Part shown: in pieces, positions 42,630 to 52,182 of the stretch
Position numbering within the stretch: position 1 is the stretch's first letter
How the letters are laid out: each line of letters starts with the position of its first letter
NCBI RefSeq assembly: GCF_003574965.1
Contig: NZ_CP032317.1
Span: forward strand, 3,844,001-3,908,000
Source of the DNA: Hymenobacter oligotrophus
Lineage (GTDB): Bacteria; Bacteroidota; Bacteroidia; Cytophagales; Hymenobacteraceae
Reading direction: 5' to 3'
DNA length: 64,000 nt
Position numbers and translations under genes: made by a program
The notes under the pieces: model-generated
Databases searched by the model: none
Told to the model about the DNA's origin: nothing
What the model saw: only the letters and a program-made list of their open reading frames with translations

Positions 42630-44363
42630 TCAGATAATCAGGCGCACGCCGCCCAGCTCCGAAATCTGGTACGGAAAACGGTCGCCGGGCGAGCCGATGA
42701 ACATGAAGTTTTTGGGAATGCCCCATTCCGCCGACAGCTCGTCGATTAGCTGCGGGCCGAAGTGGCCTTGCCGGATTACAAAGTCAACCACGATTTCGGT
42801 GTACGCGCGGTCGAGCACCCGCACGTCGTTCAGCAGCTGCTGCGATACTTGCTCGTCTCCCTCCACCAACGTCACGATTTTAAGCCGGTTGGTGAATTCG
42901 TTTTCCACCACGTAAATCATCACCTTGTTGAGGTTCGAAACATTATCGCCCTTCGTGAAAAACACAAACTCCTGCTGGTTGAGCGCGTGCAGCATCTGGC
43001 GGATGCGCTGCGGCTTGAGGCCCAAAAACGTGCCGTGCTTTTTGGAGTAGTTGCGTACGGCGTGCAGCACGAGCTTGAGAATAGCCACCCGCTCCAGCAT
43101 AATCACCACCAGCACCATAGTGGGGATGAAGTACTGCAGAAACACTACCAAATACTCGGGGTGCAGCTTTACGTTGCCGTACAGGCCCAGCAGCACGCCC
43201 ATCAAGGCCAGCGTAACGGTAAGCACCGAGGCGTACACGGGGCGGGGCAGCCGCGCCCGTTTGTTTTTAAGCAGGAAGTTGCCAATGGCGAAAAAGGCCA
43301 TTACCGCCAGAAACGAAATGGTGTACACGCCGGCCAGCGGGCCTAGTTCTCCGCGCGTAATCAGCAAAATGCTGACGCACAGCAGAAAAAAGGCAATCAG
43401 AATGATGTAGTTGCTGCCGCGGCGGTTTTCCTTTAAAAATGACTGCGGCCAGATACGGTCCAGGGCCATGCGCTTCATGAGCCCCCCTACGCCCACAAAC
43501 GAGGTAAGCACGGCCCCGCTGAGCACAGCTACGGCATCGATGGAAATTAGGGCGGCAAGCCATTTGCCACCGGCTACCTGCCCTAGGTGCGCCAGGATGG
43601 TGGCGGTATGCTCGCCTACTTGCACCAGCGGCAGCACGGCCACGAGCAAAAAGGCCAGCAGCGGGTTAAAAAAGCTCACCACCACCCACATGTTGCGCAA
43701 CGTTTTTTGGAACACGCCGGGCGCCTGCTCTTCCACAAAGTTGGCCGAGCTTTCGAAGCCCGAAATACCCAGCATGGCTGCGCTGAAGCCGTAGAACAGG
43801 GCCGTTGCGATGCCGCCCTTTACCGGCGCCTGAAAGTTGAGCGAGAGCGTGTCGGTGCCGTGCGTGGCCACGTACCAGATGGCCACCCCGCACAGCAACG
43901 TGAGCGAGGCCAAGTGTACCAGAAAAATGACCACGGCTACCTTGGCCGACTCCGACATGCCCAGCAGCGTGAGCACCAGAAACAAGCCCAGCAAGCCCAT
44001 GGTGGCCGGCAGCACCGGCAGCCCGTGCCACAGCGTGTGCAGGTAGTGCATGGCCTCGGAGGCCGAAATTACCGCCGTGGCCATGTACGACAGGATCGTA
44101 AGGGCCGCGGCCAAGGCTGCGTTGTTTTTGCTGGTGGTATTTAGCAGCACGTTGTAGGCGCCGCCGTTCAGGGGCAGCGCGCCCACCACTTCGCCGTAAA
44201 TTTTGCGGAACAAAAACAGTACCGCGCCCACAATCAGCAGCGCCAGCCAGGCGTATTGCCCGGCGTAGGTAATGGCTAGGCCCGATACGTACAGGCACGA
44301 CGAGGAAATGTCGTTTCCGCAAATGGCGGTGGCCTCGAGTTCGGTGAGTTTTTTGTGGCTCAT
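42630..44363 (-). CDS. APC-superfamily amino acid permease with C-terminal cytoplasmic domain
   Basis: A 577-residue transporter with about twelve membrane helices up to residue ~430 and a soluble C-terminal domain of ~145 residues ([40 protein letters not shown]). The helix-1 region reads [20 protein letters not shown] and helix 6 carries [20 protein letters not shown], both typical of APC carriers. Substrate unknown. It follows aroC at its own locus; a link is not evident. Confidence 0.88.
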   Translation of the reverse strand: MSHKKLTELEATAICGNDISSSCLYVSGLAITYAGQYAWLALLIVGAVLFLFRKIYGEVVGALPLNGGAYNVLLNTTSKNNAALAAALTILSYMATAVISASEAMHYLHTLWHGLPVLPATMGLLGLFLVLTLLGMSESAKVAVVIFLVHLASLTLLCGVAIWYVATHGTDTLSLNFQAPVKGGIATALFYGFSAAMLGISGFESSANFVEEQAPGVFQKTLRNMWVVVSFFNPLLAFLLVAVLPLVQVGEHTATILAHLGQVAGGKWLAALISIDAVAVLSGAVLTSFVGVGGLMKRMALDRIWPQSFLKENRRGSNYIILIAFFLLCVSILLITRGELGPLAGVYTISFLAVMAFFAIGNFLLKNKRARLPRPVYASVLTVTLALMGVLLGLYGNVKLHPEYLVVFLQYFIPTMVLVVIMLERVAILKLVLHAVRNYSKKHGTFLGLKPQRIRQMLHALNQQEFVFFTKGDNVSNLNKVMIYVVENEFTNRLKIVTLVEGDEQVSQQLLNDVRVLDRAYTEIVVDFVIRQGHFGPQLIDELSAEWGIPKNFMFIGSPGDRFPYQISELGGVRLII

Positions 44364-44535
44364 GGTTGATAACGTTGCGGCAACCCGCAGGCCTGCCTGG
44401 GCATGCGGCGGGTAAGATTACGTGCCGTACGCAAAACCGGCCCGCCAAGATCAACAAACCCTAGGTGCCGCTTGGCGGAACTGCCGCCGGGGCCAGCTGT
44501 TGTAGCTACGGGGCAAGCCGCGCAAGGCCAAGCCG

Positions 44536-44564
44536 TTGGGCACACCCCGAAATCTTTATCTTTG
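44536..44564 (+). promoter_or_regulatory. Promoter of the acyl-CoA dehydrogenase gene
   Basis: TTG (44536-44538), 18-base spacer, TATCTTTG (44557-44564); start codon ATG follows 28 bases later. One of the clearest promoters in the window. Confidence 0.7.
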
Positions 44565-44591
44565 AGCTTCCCACCCAATCCGTTTTCGCAT

Positions 44592-45824
44592 ATGTCCTCC
44601 CAAGCCGACGTACTCTCCCCGAAAGCGCAGGTACAGCAAAACAAAGGCTCCCTGAACGCCGCCGGTTTCACCGATTACTACGACATCGACGGGCTGCTCA
44701 CCGACGAGCACAAGCTCATCCGCCAAACCATCCGCGACTTCGTGAAGCGCGAGATTTCGCCCAACATCGAGAAGTGGGCGCAGGACGGGCACTTCCCCTC
44801 CGAAATCGTGCGCAAGTTTGGCGAGGTAGGCGCGTTCGGCCCCACCGTTCCCACGGAGTACGGCGGCGGCGGCCTCGACTACATCAGCTACGGCCTGATT
44901 ATGCAGGAAATTGAGCGCGGCGACTCGGGCATGCGCTCCACCGCCTCGGTGCAAGGCTCGCTGGTGATGTTTCCCATTTACCAGTACGGCTCCGAGGAGC
45001 AGCGCCGCAAGTACCTGCCCAAGCTGGCCTCGGGCGAGTGGCTGGGCTGCTTCGGCCTGACGGAACCCGACCACGGCTCGAACCCCGGTGGCATGACCAC
45101 CAACATCAAGGACATGGGCGACTACTACCTGCTCAACGGCGCCAAGCTGTGGATCAGCAACTCGCCCGAGTGCCAGGTAGCCGTGGTGTGGGCCAAAAAC
45201 GAGGAGGGCCGCATCAAGGGCCTCATCGTGGAGCGCGGCATGGAGGGTTTCACCACCCCCGAAATCCACAACAAATGGAGCCTGCGCGCTTCGTGCACCG
45301 GCGAGCTGGTGTTCGACAACGTGCGCGTGCCCAAGGAAAACCTGCTGCCCAATGTTGATGGCCTGAAAGGTCCGCTGTCGTGTCTCGATTCGGCCCGCTT
45401 TGGTATTGCCTGGGGTGCCATTGGTGCGGCCATCGACTGCTACGAGTCGGCCCTGAAGTACTCGCTGCAGCGCGAGCAGTTCGGCAAGCCGATTGCCGCA
45501 TACCAGCTGCAGCAGAAAAAGCTGGCCGAAATGATTACCGAAATCACCAAAGCCCAGCTGATGGCCTGGCGCCTAGGTATGCTAAAAAACGAAGGCAAAG
45601 CCACCTCGGCCCAGATTTCAATGGCCAAGCGCAACTCCGTTGACATGGCCTTGCACATTGCCCGCGAGGCGCGCCAAATCCACGGCGGCATGGGCATTAC
45701 CGGCGAGTACCCCATCATGCGCCACATGATGAACCTGGAGTCGGTAATTACCTACGAAGGCACCCACGATATTCACCTGCTCATCACGGGCGCCGATATC
45801 ACGGGCATTCAGGCGTTTAAGTAA
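44592..45824 (+). CDS. Acyl-CoA dehydrogenase, glutaryl-CoA dehydrogenase-like
   Basis: A 410-residue FAD flavoenzyme. Motifs: GCFGLTEPDHGSNPGGM (FAD/substrate loop), LDSARFGIAWGAIGAA, REQFGKPIAAYQLQQKKLAE, and the C-terminal YEGTHDIHLLITG, where Glu389 is the expected catalytic base. The N-terminal TDEHKLIRQTIRDFVKREI and RSTASVQGSLVM features are closest to glutaryl-CoA dehydrogenases, which act in lysine and tryptophan breakdown, but substrate is inferred. ATG 44592 fits the promoter. A strong terminator follows. Confidence 0.9.
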   Translation: MSSQADVLSPKAQVQQNKGSLNAAGFTDYYDIDGLLTDEHKLIRQTIRDFVKREISPNIEKWAQDGHFPSEIVRKFGEVGAFGPTVPTEYGGGGLDYISYGLIMQEIERGDSGMRSTASVQGSLVMFPIYQYGSEEQRRKYLPKLASGEWLGCFGLTEPDHGSNPGGMTTNIKDMGDYYLLNGAKLWISNSPECQVAVVWAKNEEGRIKGLIVERGMEGFTTPEIHNKWSLRASCTGELVFDNVRVPKENLLPNVDGLKGPLSCLDSARFGIAWGAIGAAIDCYESALKYSLQREQFGKPIAAYQLQQKKLAEMITEITKAQLMAWRLGMLKNEGKATSAQISMAKRNSVDMALHIAREARQIHGGMGITGEYPIMRHMMNLESVITYEGTHDIHLLITGADITGIQAFK

Positions 45825-45841
45825 GCTGATCATTCAGTAAC

Positions 45842-45877
45842 AAAAACGGCCGTTCTTGCAGAAGAACGGCCGTTTTT
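45842..45877. terminator. Terminator after the acyl-CoA dehydrogenase
   Basis: Perfect 16-pair stem (45842-45857 with 45862-45877) with A and T ends and a 4-base loop. The next gene starts seven bases later. Confidence 0.93.
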
Positions 45878-45883
45878 CATGCT

Positions 45884-46546
45884 ATGTATAAGCTACAATT
45901 TTGTGCAATGTGCGGTTGGGCGTTTTTGGTCAGTTGTTCGTCACCGAATTCAAACGAAACTAGAGGTAGGCTGGAACCCCAAGTAACCTCTGTGCCTGAT
46001 TCTATGATCTACAGCTTGGTGAATTACATAATCAGAACCGAAATCCGGCCAATAACAGACAAGCAACCTGCGGCGCTACTCGGCTTACCCAAACCTAAAG
46101 AGGTTACGCAGCTTGTGGTGCCGGACAAGAACTATTACTGGACAGCAGAAGCTGCGCATGGGCCTGATGTATCATTATCTGAGCTGACTAGGTTAGAGCA
46201 GCCATTTTCTGCTGCAGATACGTCTTTTATGCGTCTCCAATGGCGCGCCAATCGGCAACGGAGGTTTAAGCAGGCAGGTATCACCGAACCAGCAGTCAGC
46301 GTTGTCGAAACCGACTCGTTTCTGCTTTGGAAGCAAGAGCTAGGTATCAGTAAAGCCAACACCCGCTTGAGCGGCCGTAACAATGGTGATTACCTAGTGA
46401 GCATATCCGTGCCTCTGTTTTCGGTAAATCTTAACAGGGCTGTTGTTACCTCAGCCATTCAATTCAGAGGCGGAGAGACTGTCGTGTACCAAAGAGTGAA
46501 AAGCGTATGGAAGCGTCAAGCAATAATCAGCAGCTGGGAAGAGTAA
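45884..46546 (+). CDS. Hypothetical lipoprotein with atypical base composition
   Basis: A 220-residue predicted lipoprotein (FLVSCSSPNSNE lipobox, cysteine at residue 18). No recognisable family. The gene is visibly poorer in GC and uses codons such as AGA and TTA more than neighbours, and it has no CCTAGG. It begins seven bases after a strong terminator with no clear promoter. It may be a recent acquisition or a fast-evolving orphan. The C-terminal part (ISVPLFSVNLNRAVVTSAIQ) suggests beta structure. Confidence 0.6.
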   Translation: MYKLQFCAMCGWAFLVSCSSPNSNETRGRLEPQVTSVPDSMIYSLVNYIIRTEIRPITDKQPAALLGLPKPKEVTQLVVPDKNYYWTAEAAHGPDVSLSELTRLEQPFSAADTSFMRLQWRANRQRRFKQAGITEPAVSVVETDSFLLWKQELGISKANTRLSGRNNGDYLVSISVPLFSVNLNRAVVTSAIQFRGGETVVYQRVKSVWKRQAIISSWEE

Positions 46547-46565
46547 GCAACAGAGGTAGCCATTC

Positions 46566-47027
46566 TCACCGCAGCTCATCAAACGCGTACTGCGCCGTGC
46601 TCCAGAACTCGTCCAACGCCACCAGCCTGGGTTTGAAAAACGAAATCAGCTCGGGCCAATGCTCGCGGTTGTACATGTTCACGCCGGTTAGCTCCTGGTA
46701 AATGCGGCTGAGCGGCTGCCCGTACTCGTCGGCGGCCTCCAGCTCCCACAGCCACGGCTCACCTAGGGCTTCTTCCAGCATCAGGCGCAGCTCCCGAAAC
46801 TGCTCGAAGTACAGCTCGCGCAATCCGGCATCGGCGTGGGTTATTTCGATGCCAATGCTGGCGCGGCGCGTATCGGCGTGCATGCGGAAGAACACGTTTT
46901 TGAGGCCGGTTTTGTAATTGATCCAGTTTACGGGCAGGCCTTCGGAAGAGAGAACGGGGCGCATGTACTGGCCCAGGGTGGTCCAGAAAGCTTGGCGGAG
47001 TTGAGCGGCTTCGGTTTTGCTGTACAT
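46566..47027 (-). CDS. DUF4268 domain-containing protein
   Basis: A 153-residue cytosolic protein. The pattern RQAFWTTLGQYMRPVLSSEG, NWINYKTGLKNVFFRMHADT and GIEITHADAGLRELYFEQFR is typical of DUF4268 proteins, which resemble the non-catalytic part of some restriction-associated proteins; function unknown. I start at ATG 47027 (MYSKTEAAQL), not at 47138. It is divergent from the HIRAN gene. Confidence 0.82.
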   Translation of the reverse strand: MYSKTEAAQLRQAFWTTLGQYMRPVLSSEGLPVNWINYKTGLKNVFFRMHADTRRASIGIEITHADAGLRELYFEQFRELRLMLEEALGEPWLWELEAADEYGQPLSRIYQELTGVNMYNREHWPELISFFKPRLVALDEFWSTAQYAFDELR

Positions 47028-47167
47028 AAGCGGAGGGCGCGCCGAGCACCTAGGAAAACACACAAGCCCGGCAGCGGCGCAAAGAAACATACGTATGCCG
47101 AGCGCAACGTAGCGGTGTGATGAACCGTGCCGCCGCATTACTTTGCAACCTGCTAGCCTTCCGCCAC

Positions 47168-47509
47168 ATGCCCACCAATACTTCTTCTGCCGCGCCGCTG
47201 ATTATTCTGGAATGCCTGGTTGCCGGCACCTCGCACCGCGAAAACCTGGTGCAGTACGAGCCGCAACTCCACGAAGGCCAACTGTTGGTGCTCCGCCGCG
47301 AAGCCGACAGCCCCTACGACGACTGGGCCGTGCAGGTGCGCACCCACCCCGACGCCGGCGACGTGTGGCTGGGCTACCTGCCCGAAGGCCGCAACGAAAC
47401 CGTAGCGCGTTTGCTCGATGCCGGCCGCCGCATTACGGCACAGCTTACCTACAAATCGTGGGAAGAGGATTGGCTGTACCTCAACATTGAGGTGCTGCTG
47501 CATGAGTAA
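47168..47509 (+). CDS. Stand-alone HIRAN-domain protein
   Basis: A 113-residue protein consisting almost entirely of a HIRAN-like domain: LIILECLVAGTSHRENLVQY, LLVLRREADSPYDDWAVQV, and WLGYLPEGRNETVARLLDAG. HIRAN domains in eukaryotic HLTF/Rad5 bind DNA ends; small bacterial versions are uncharacterised. ATG 47168 precedes the conserved part. Its upstream region is shared with the divergent DUF4268 gene. Confidence 0.75.
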   Translation: MPTNTSSAAPLIILECLVAGTSHRENLVQYEPQLHEGQLLVLRREADSPYDDWAVQVRTHPDAGDVWLGYLPEGRNETVARLLDAGRRITAQLTYKSWEEDWLYLNIEVLLHE

Positions 47510-47615
47510 GTTGCCAATTGCCGGTTGTCAGTTGATAGTTGCCCGTTATTCGCCACCGGCTACCAGCTGCTAGCCAGTTTCCGTCCTAACCACTGACAAC
47601 CGGAAACTGGCAACC
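47509..47615. repeat. Intergenic inverted repeat between HIRAN and MFS genes
   Basis: CCGGTTGTCAGT (47521-47532) pairs perfectly with 47592-47603, and CAGTTTCCG (47575-47583) pairs with 47601-47609, so alternative hairpins compete. It contains the same GTTGTCAG word found at 16919-17012. Confidence 0.6.
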
Positions 47616-47620
47616 GGCCT

Positions 47621-48775
47621 CTAACGGCTTCGTTGCGTCAGCAAGCCCGCGGCCGGACCTAGGACCAGTACCAGGTAAACATTTTGCGGCCCTAGGTAGC
47701 CCACCAGCCAACTGGTAACCTGGATGCTGACCACCGTGATTGCAAAACCTAGGCAGTTGACGATGGTAAGCGCCGTGCCGCGCGTGGCCTCGGGCGCGCT
47801 TTGCGCCACCAGCGTCGAGAACAGCGGCGAATCGGCTACCACCACTAGGCCCCAGAAGAAAAGAAAGGCCGCCAGCGCCGGCGCGTAGCCCACCCGCAGC
47901 AGCAGCGGCGAGGCCAGGCAGCACAAGCCCGACAGCGACAGCGCACCGAGGGCTACGTTGCGGCCCGGCACCACCTGCGAGAGCAGCCCGCCGCCCATGC
48001 AAGCCAGCGCGCCCCCGCCGATAATCAGAAACGAGAGCAGCGGCACGGGCAGCTCGGCCCCTAAGTGCATGCGGTTGTAGGTGCTGAGCATAGCTGGCAC
48101 AAACGCCCAAAAGGTGTACAGCTCCCACATGTGGCCGAAGTAGCCAAACGCCGCTGCCCGAAAGCGCGGTACCCGAAACCCCTCCAGCATAGCCATAAAG
48201 CGCAGCCGCTGGCCGGCCTGGCGGTGCGGCCCATCGGGCACCAACACCGCCATAGCCATGCCGCCCAACGCGGCCAGCCCGGAGGTGGCTACCAACACAT
48301 AATGCCAGGGCAACTGCGTAGTGGCGCTGCGGAGCAAATGCGGAAAAGCCGTGCCCAGCACCAGCGCCCCCACCAGAAAGCCCAACGATTTACCTAACCC
48401 GGCCTGGTAGTAGTCGGAGGCTATTTTCATGCCCACGGGGTAAATGCCTGCTAGGAAAAAACCCGTTAGGAACCGGAAGGCCAACAGGTGCACCGCCTCG
48501 GTGGCGGCTGCCAGCACGCCTAGGTTGCATAGGGCCGCCAACAAGGCACTCACCAAAAACACCCGCGAAGGCGAAAAGCGGTCGGCTATGGCCAGCACGG
48601 CAAACGCCAACGTGCCGCTGATAAAGCCCAACTGCACGGCGCTGGTTAGGTTGGCCACGAAGTTATCGGCTAGCCCAAACTGCCGGGCTATGTCGGGCGC
48701 AACGGCGTTGCCGGCAAACCAAAGCGAGGTGCAGCAAAACTGAGCCAGCACAATAACCGGCAACACACGGCGCAT
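47621..48775 (-). CDS. MFS transporter
   Basis: A 384-residue major-facilitator protein with about twelve helices. The loop 2-3 motif is degenerate (AVLAIADRFSPSRVF) but FRFLTGFFLAGIYPVGMKIA is typical of helix 4. Substrate is unknown. It has four CCTAGG copies, three of them in its last 30 codons. The gene stands between the HIRAN protein (convergent) and a divergent disordered protein. Confidence 0.85.
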   Translation of the reverse strand: MRRVLPVIVLAQFCCTSLWFAGNAVAPDIARQFGLADNFVANLTSAVQLGFISGTLAFAVLAIADRFSPSRVFLVSALLAALCNLGVLAAATEAVHLLAFRFLTGFFLAGIYPVGMKIASDYYQAGLGKSLGFLVGALVLGTAFPHLLRSATTQLPWHYVLVATSGLAALGGMAMAVLVPDGPHRQAGQRLRFMAMLEGFRVPRFRAAAFGYFGHMWELYTFWAFVPAMLSTYNRMHLGAELPVPLLSFLIIGGGALACMGGGLLSQVVPGRNVALGALSLSGLCCLASPLLLRVGYAPALAAFLFFWGLVVVADSPLFSTLVAQSAPEATRGTALTIVNCLGFAITVVSIQVTSWLVGYLGPQNVYLVLVLGPAAGLLTQRSR

Positions 48776-49002
48776 GCAGTAAACGGAATAGGGGGAAGCG
48801 GGGAGAGGTTCCGAAAACGCGGCTGCCCTTCGGCCCGAAAAAAGCGCCGCAACAACCGCGGGCTCAAGTAACGCAAATTCCGGGCTGCTGTGGGCGTTGA
48901 GGGCGTGGTTACCTAGGGCCGGTTGGGGCTAATCGTCAGCTCGTCAGTACCTAGCGGGGCGCGGCGGTCGTATAGCGTATCTCAACCAAGCACCTTACTA
49001 CT

Positions 49003-49434
49003 ATGTCGCAAAATGCAGACGAGCGCCGCCAAGAGCGCCGCGAAGAAGATAAAGGGAACTACCGCAACGCCCCCGAAAGCCGCTACCAGCCCGACCGCAA
49101 CAACCCGCCGCGCCACCACGACCGCAACCCCAACGACGACGGCGACGCCACGCAGGATTTTAACACCATTGCCGACGATGGCACCTCCGATGGCATTGCC
49201 AAAACCGCGGCCGGCTCGGGTGCCAACAACCTAGGCTCGGGCGGCCTGGTGCAGGACACCAACACGCGCAGCCGCGACGCCGACCAAGGCGGGACGCAGG
49301 GCGGCGGCCGCAAATCCGACGACCAAAGCCACCTGCGCACGCCCAGCGCCCAAAGCTCGCACCGCTCGCAGGGCAACTCGCACGACGGCGGCCAAAGTGC
49401 CCAGAAAGGCTCGCGCAGCGGCGAACAAGTGTAG
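49003..49434 (+). CDS. Intrinsically disordered hydrophilic protein
   Basis: A 143-residue protein with almost no hydrophobic residues, rich in Arg, Asp, Asn, Gln, Gly and Ser (DERRQERREEDKGNYRNAPE at the start, SAQSSHRSQGNSHDGGQS near the end). Such composition suits a stress- or desiccation-type disordered protein, but that is inference from composition alone. The opposite strand is also open over this interval; the plus frame is preferred because it has a normal ATG and a terminator beyond its stop. Confidence 0.5.
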   Translation: MSQNADERRQERREEDKGNYRNAPESRYQPDRNNPPRHHDRNPNDDGDATQDFNTIADDGTSDGIAKTAAGSGANNLGSGGLVQDTNTRSRDADQGGTQGGGRKSDDQSHLRTPSAQSSHRSQGNSHDGGQSAQKGSRSGEQV

Positions 49435-49602
49435 CCTAGCCGCGCCGTTTGGCCGCGAGGCTTTGCTTTGTGTTGATCAGTCAACCAGTGAGCTAGCGTG
49501 CAACCTGTCTAAGCCCTAGGTTGGGCAAGCCTGTTGCTGCCTAGGCACCTGCCTATTACCTAAAGTTTCGTCGCATGCCGGTATAAAGTATAACCTCTAA
49601 GC

Positions 49603-49649
49603 CCAGGCAAAAGCCCGGTTCTGCAATGCGGAACCGGGCTTTTGCCTGG
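49603..49649. terminator. Strong hairpin between 49003 gene and ruvB
   Basis: Perfect 19-pair stem (49603-49621 with 49631-49649) with internal AAAA/TTTT. The rest of this 370-base gap has two CCTAGG copies and no gene. Confidence 0.85.
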
Positions 49650-49807
49650 AGGCGGGGGCCTGCTGGCGTGCCTTGGCTAAAACTGTTAGCCAATGATTGA
49701 GCGGCAGCTATTTATTTGCTAAAAACCTTATGCACGCGGGACGTTTTCGGGCTACCTGCTGTTACCTTAGCTCTGAAACTTCGACCGCCGAACTACCTTC
49801 GTTTCGT

Positions 49808-50857
49808 ATGCGCGAATCGTACCTGACAGGTGGCAACTCCCACATGGACGCCACCGATAAAGAAATTGACAAGGCCTTGCGCCCCCTTAGCTTCGACGAC
49901 TTTACCGGTCAGGCCAAGGTGGTGGAAAACCTGAAAGTGTTTGTGGCGGCCGCCAAGCAGCGCGGCGACGCCCTCGACCACGTTCTGCTGCACGGGCCTC
50001 CCGGCCTCGGCAAAACCACGTTGTCGCACATCATTGCCAACGAGCTCGGCTCGGGCATCAAGATGACCTCGGGCCCGGTGCTCGACAAGCCCTCCGACCT
50101 GGCGGGCCTGCTCACCAACCTCGATCCGCACGACGTGCTCTTCATCGACGAGATTCACCGCCTCAACCCGGTGGTGGAGGAGTACCTGTACTCGGCCATG
50201 GAGGACTACCGCATCGACATCATGCTCGACTCGGGCCCCAACGCCCGCTCCGTGCAGATTTCGCTGTCGCCGTTCACGCTCATCGGGGCTACCACGCGCT
50301 CGGGCATGCTCACGGCGCCGCTGCGCGCCCGCTTCGGCATCTCGTCGCGCCTGGAGTATTACGACGCCAAGCTGCTCACCGACATCGTGCAGCGCTCGGC
50401 CGAAATCCTAGGCACGCCCATTCACGAGGATGCGGCCTTCGAAATTGCCCGCCGCTCGCGCGGTACGCCCCGTATCTCCAACAACCTGCTGCGCCGCACC
50501 CGCGACTTCGCCCAGATCAAAGGCACCGGCACCATCACCCGCGACATTGCCCAGTTTGCCCTCGGCGCCCTCGACGTTGACTCGCAAGGCCTCGACGATA
50601 TGGACAAGCGCATTCTGTCGACCATCATCGACAAGTTTAAGGGTGGCCCGGTGGGCATTACCACCATTGCTACGGCCTGCGGCGAAGAAGCCGAAACCAT
50701 CGAGGAAGTGTACGAGCCGTTCCTGATTCAGGAAGGCTACATCAAACGCACCTCGCGCGGCCGCGAAGCCACCGAGCAAGCCTACACCCACCTAGGGCGC
50801 CCGCTGCCGCAGCACTTGCGTGGCAACGTAGCCGGCGACTTGTTCGCGCAAGAGTAA
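49808..50857 (+). CDS. ruvB: Holliday junction branch migration ATPase RuvB
   Basis: A 349-residue AAA+ motor of RuvAB. Walker [10 protein letters not shown] is at residues 63-71, Walker [12 protein letters not shown] follows, the arginine-finger region [18 protein letters not shown] is intact, and the C-terminal winged helix has [23 protein letters not shown] 49808 gives the Bacteroidetes N-terminus [17 protein letters not shown] at 49794-49801 could be a promoter element placing transcription start at the ATG. Confidence 0.96.
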   Translation: MRESYLTGGNSHMDATDKEIDKALRPLSFDDFTGQAKVVENLKVFVAAAKQRGDALDHVLLHGPPGLGKTTLSHIIANELGSGIKMTSGPVLDKPSDLAGLLTNLDPHDVLFIDEIHRLNPVVEEYLYSAMEDYRIDIMLDSGPNARSVQISLSPFTLIGATTRSGMLTAPLRARFGISSRLEYYDAKLLTDIVQRSAEILGTPIHEDAAFEIARRSRGTPRISNNLLRRTRDFAQIKGTGTITRDIAQFALGALDVDSQGLDDMDKRILSTIIDKFKGGPVGITTIATACGEEAETIEEVYEPFLIQEGYIKRTSRGREATEQAYTHLGRPLPQHLRGNVAGDLFAQE

Positions 50858-50872
50858 CCTGTGATTTATTGT

Positions 50873-50908
50873 GCAAAAATGCACCGCCCAACGGCGGTGC
50901 ATTTTTGC
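50873..50908. terminator. Terminator after ruvB
   Basis: Perfect 16-pair stem (50873-50888 with 50893-50908), 4-base loop, A and T runs inside the stem. Confidence 0.92.
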
Positions 50909-50924
50909 GTTAGGCTAGCTGTAT

Positions 50925-51407
50925 ATGCACGCTTTTCCCGCTACTCTCGAGCTGATCGGTGTAAACCCGTTTGTGCAAGTGCCTGCCGATGTGTTGGCCG
51001 ACGTGTTTTCCAAAGCAGGGCGCAGCAAAGGGCCGATACGGGTGCACGGAACCATCAATAACCAGCCCTTTGAGCAAACGTTGGTGCGCTATGCCGGCGA
51101 ATGGCGCTTGTACATCAACCTGACGATGTTGGCTCACTCGCCCCGTCGCATTGGCGAAATACTGGCCGTTACGCTCGACTACAACCCGGTAGGCCCGCCC
51201 GTGCTGACGTGCCCCGCCCTTGAGCGGGCCTTGGCCGAAGCTCCCGAGGCCCAGCAGGTTTTTGAGCGGTTGTCGGCCTCGCGGCAAAACGAGCTGGTGC
51301 GCTATCTGGTGCGTTTGAAAAGCGAGGAAGCCTTGTTGCGTAATATCGAGCGCGCCATCGGATTTCTGTTGGGCAAAAACCGTTTCGTCGGCCGCGACCG
51401 GCCCTAA
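50925..51407 (+). CDS. DUF1905 / YdeI-OmpD-associated family protein
   Basis: A 160-residue soluble protein: N-terminal DUF1905 beta barrel (FVQVPADVLADVFSKAGRSK, then GPIRVHGTINNQPFEQTLVR) and a C-terminal helical YdeI/OmpD-associated segment (SASRQNELVRYLVRLKSEEA). Function is not known for the family. ATG 50925 begins 17 bases after the ruvB terminator; no convincing promoter of its own is seen. Confidence 0.8.
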   Translation: MHAFPATLELIGVNPFVQVPADVLADVFSKAGRSKGPIRVHGTINNQPFEQTLVRYAGEWRLYINLTMLAHSPRRIGEILAVTLDYNPVGPPVLTCPALERALAEAPEAQQVFERLSASRQNELVRYLVRLKSEEALLRNIERAIGFLLGKNRFVGRDRP

Positions 51408-51471
51408 CTTCAATTGCTTTGGGTTTTGCCCATGCCCGCCTTTGCCAAATGCGCTAGTTTCAGCGGTCCAA

Positions 51472-52050
51472 ATGAACACCTCGGCCACTATGGTTAGTAA
51501 CAAAATAGCCCCCGACCAGCAGGAGCAACTGCTTGGCGTACTGGAAAACAGATTCCGCGAAAATTTGCACCGCCATGCCGGCCATTCTTGGGACGAGGTA
51601 AAAGGCCGACTTCAGGCCAACCCGTCGAAAATCTGGGCACTATCGGAAATGGAACGAACCGGCGGCGAGCCCGACGTAATTGGAATTGACGCCGTAACGG
51701 GCGAATACTTGTTCTGCGACTGCGCGGCCGAAACGCCCCTAGGTCGCCGTGGTGGTTGCTACGACCGCCAAGGGCTGGAGGCCCGAAAGGAGCACAAGCC
51801 AGCAGGCAATGCCAAGGATATGGCAGCGGCGATGGGCATTGAGCTGCTGACAGAAGAACAATACCGAAGCTTGCAGCAACTCGGCCGGTTCGATGCCAAA
51901 ACCTCGAGCTGGTTGCAAACGCCCGCCGAAGTTCGAAAGCTTGGCGGGGCGTTGTTTGCCGATTACCGCTACGGCAGGGTTTTCGTGTATCACAACACAG
52001 CGCAGTCGTATTATTCCTCCAGAGGGTTTCGCGGACTGCTCAGGGTGTGA
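51472..52050 (+). CDS. DUF4256 domain-containing protein
   Basis: A 192-residue cytosolic protein. LLGVLENRFRENLHRHAGHS at the N-terminus, LSEMERTGGEPDVIG and EYLFCDCAAETPLGRRGGCY, and FADYRYGRVFVYHNTAQSYY near the end are typical of DUF4256, function unknown. ATG 51472 is used; ATG 51490 is an alternative. No clear promoter, and no partner nearby. Confidence 0.88.
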   Translation: MNTSATMVSNKIAPDQQEQLLGVLENRFRENLHRHAGHSWDEVKGRLQANPSKIWALSEMERTGGEPDVIGIDAVTGEYLFCDCAAETPLGRRGGCYDRQGLEARKEHKPAGNAKDMAAAMGIELLTEEQYRSLQQLGRFDAKTSSWLQTPAEVRKLGGALFADYRYGRVFVYHNTAQSYYSSRGFRGLLRV

Positions 52051-52182
52051 GTCCCTAGGTGCATAGCACCGCATAGGGCGAAGGCACCTAACACGCCTGC
52101 ACGCACCTAGGTCGTCCATTGCGCAGCCTCTGCATGGCAACATGGGCCGGTGAGCCGCTCATGCCGGAACATGTTCTTTACC

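Noticed and set aside
49083-49484. Minus-strand frame overlapping the disordered 143-residue protein
   Set aside because: It has a Trp/Cys/Pro/Leu-rich composition with no motif; the plus frame has a normal ATG and a terminator after it, though confidence in it is also only moderate.
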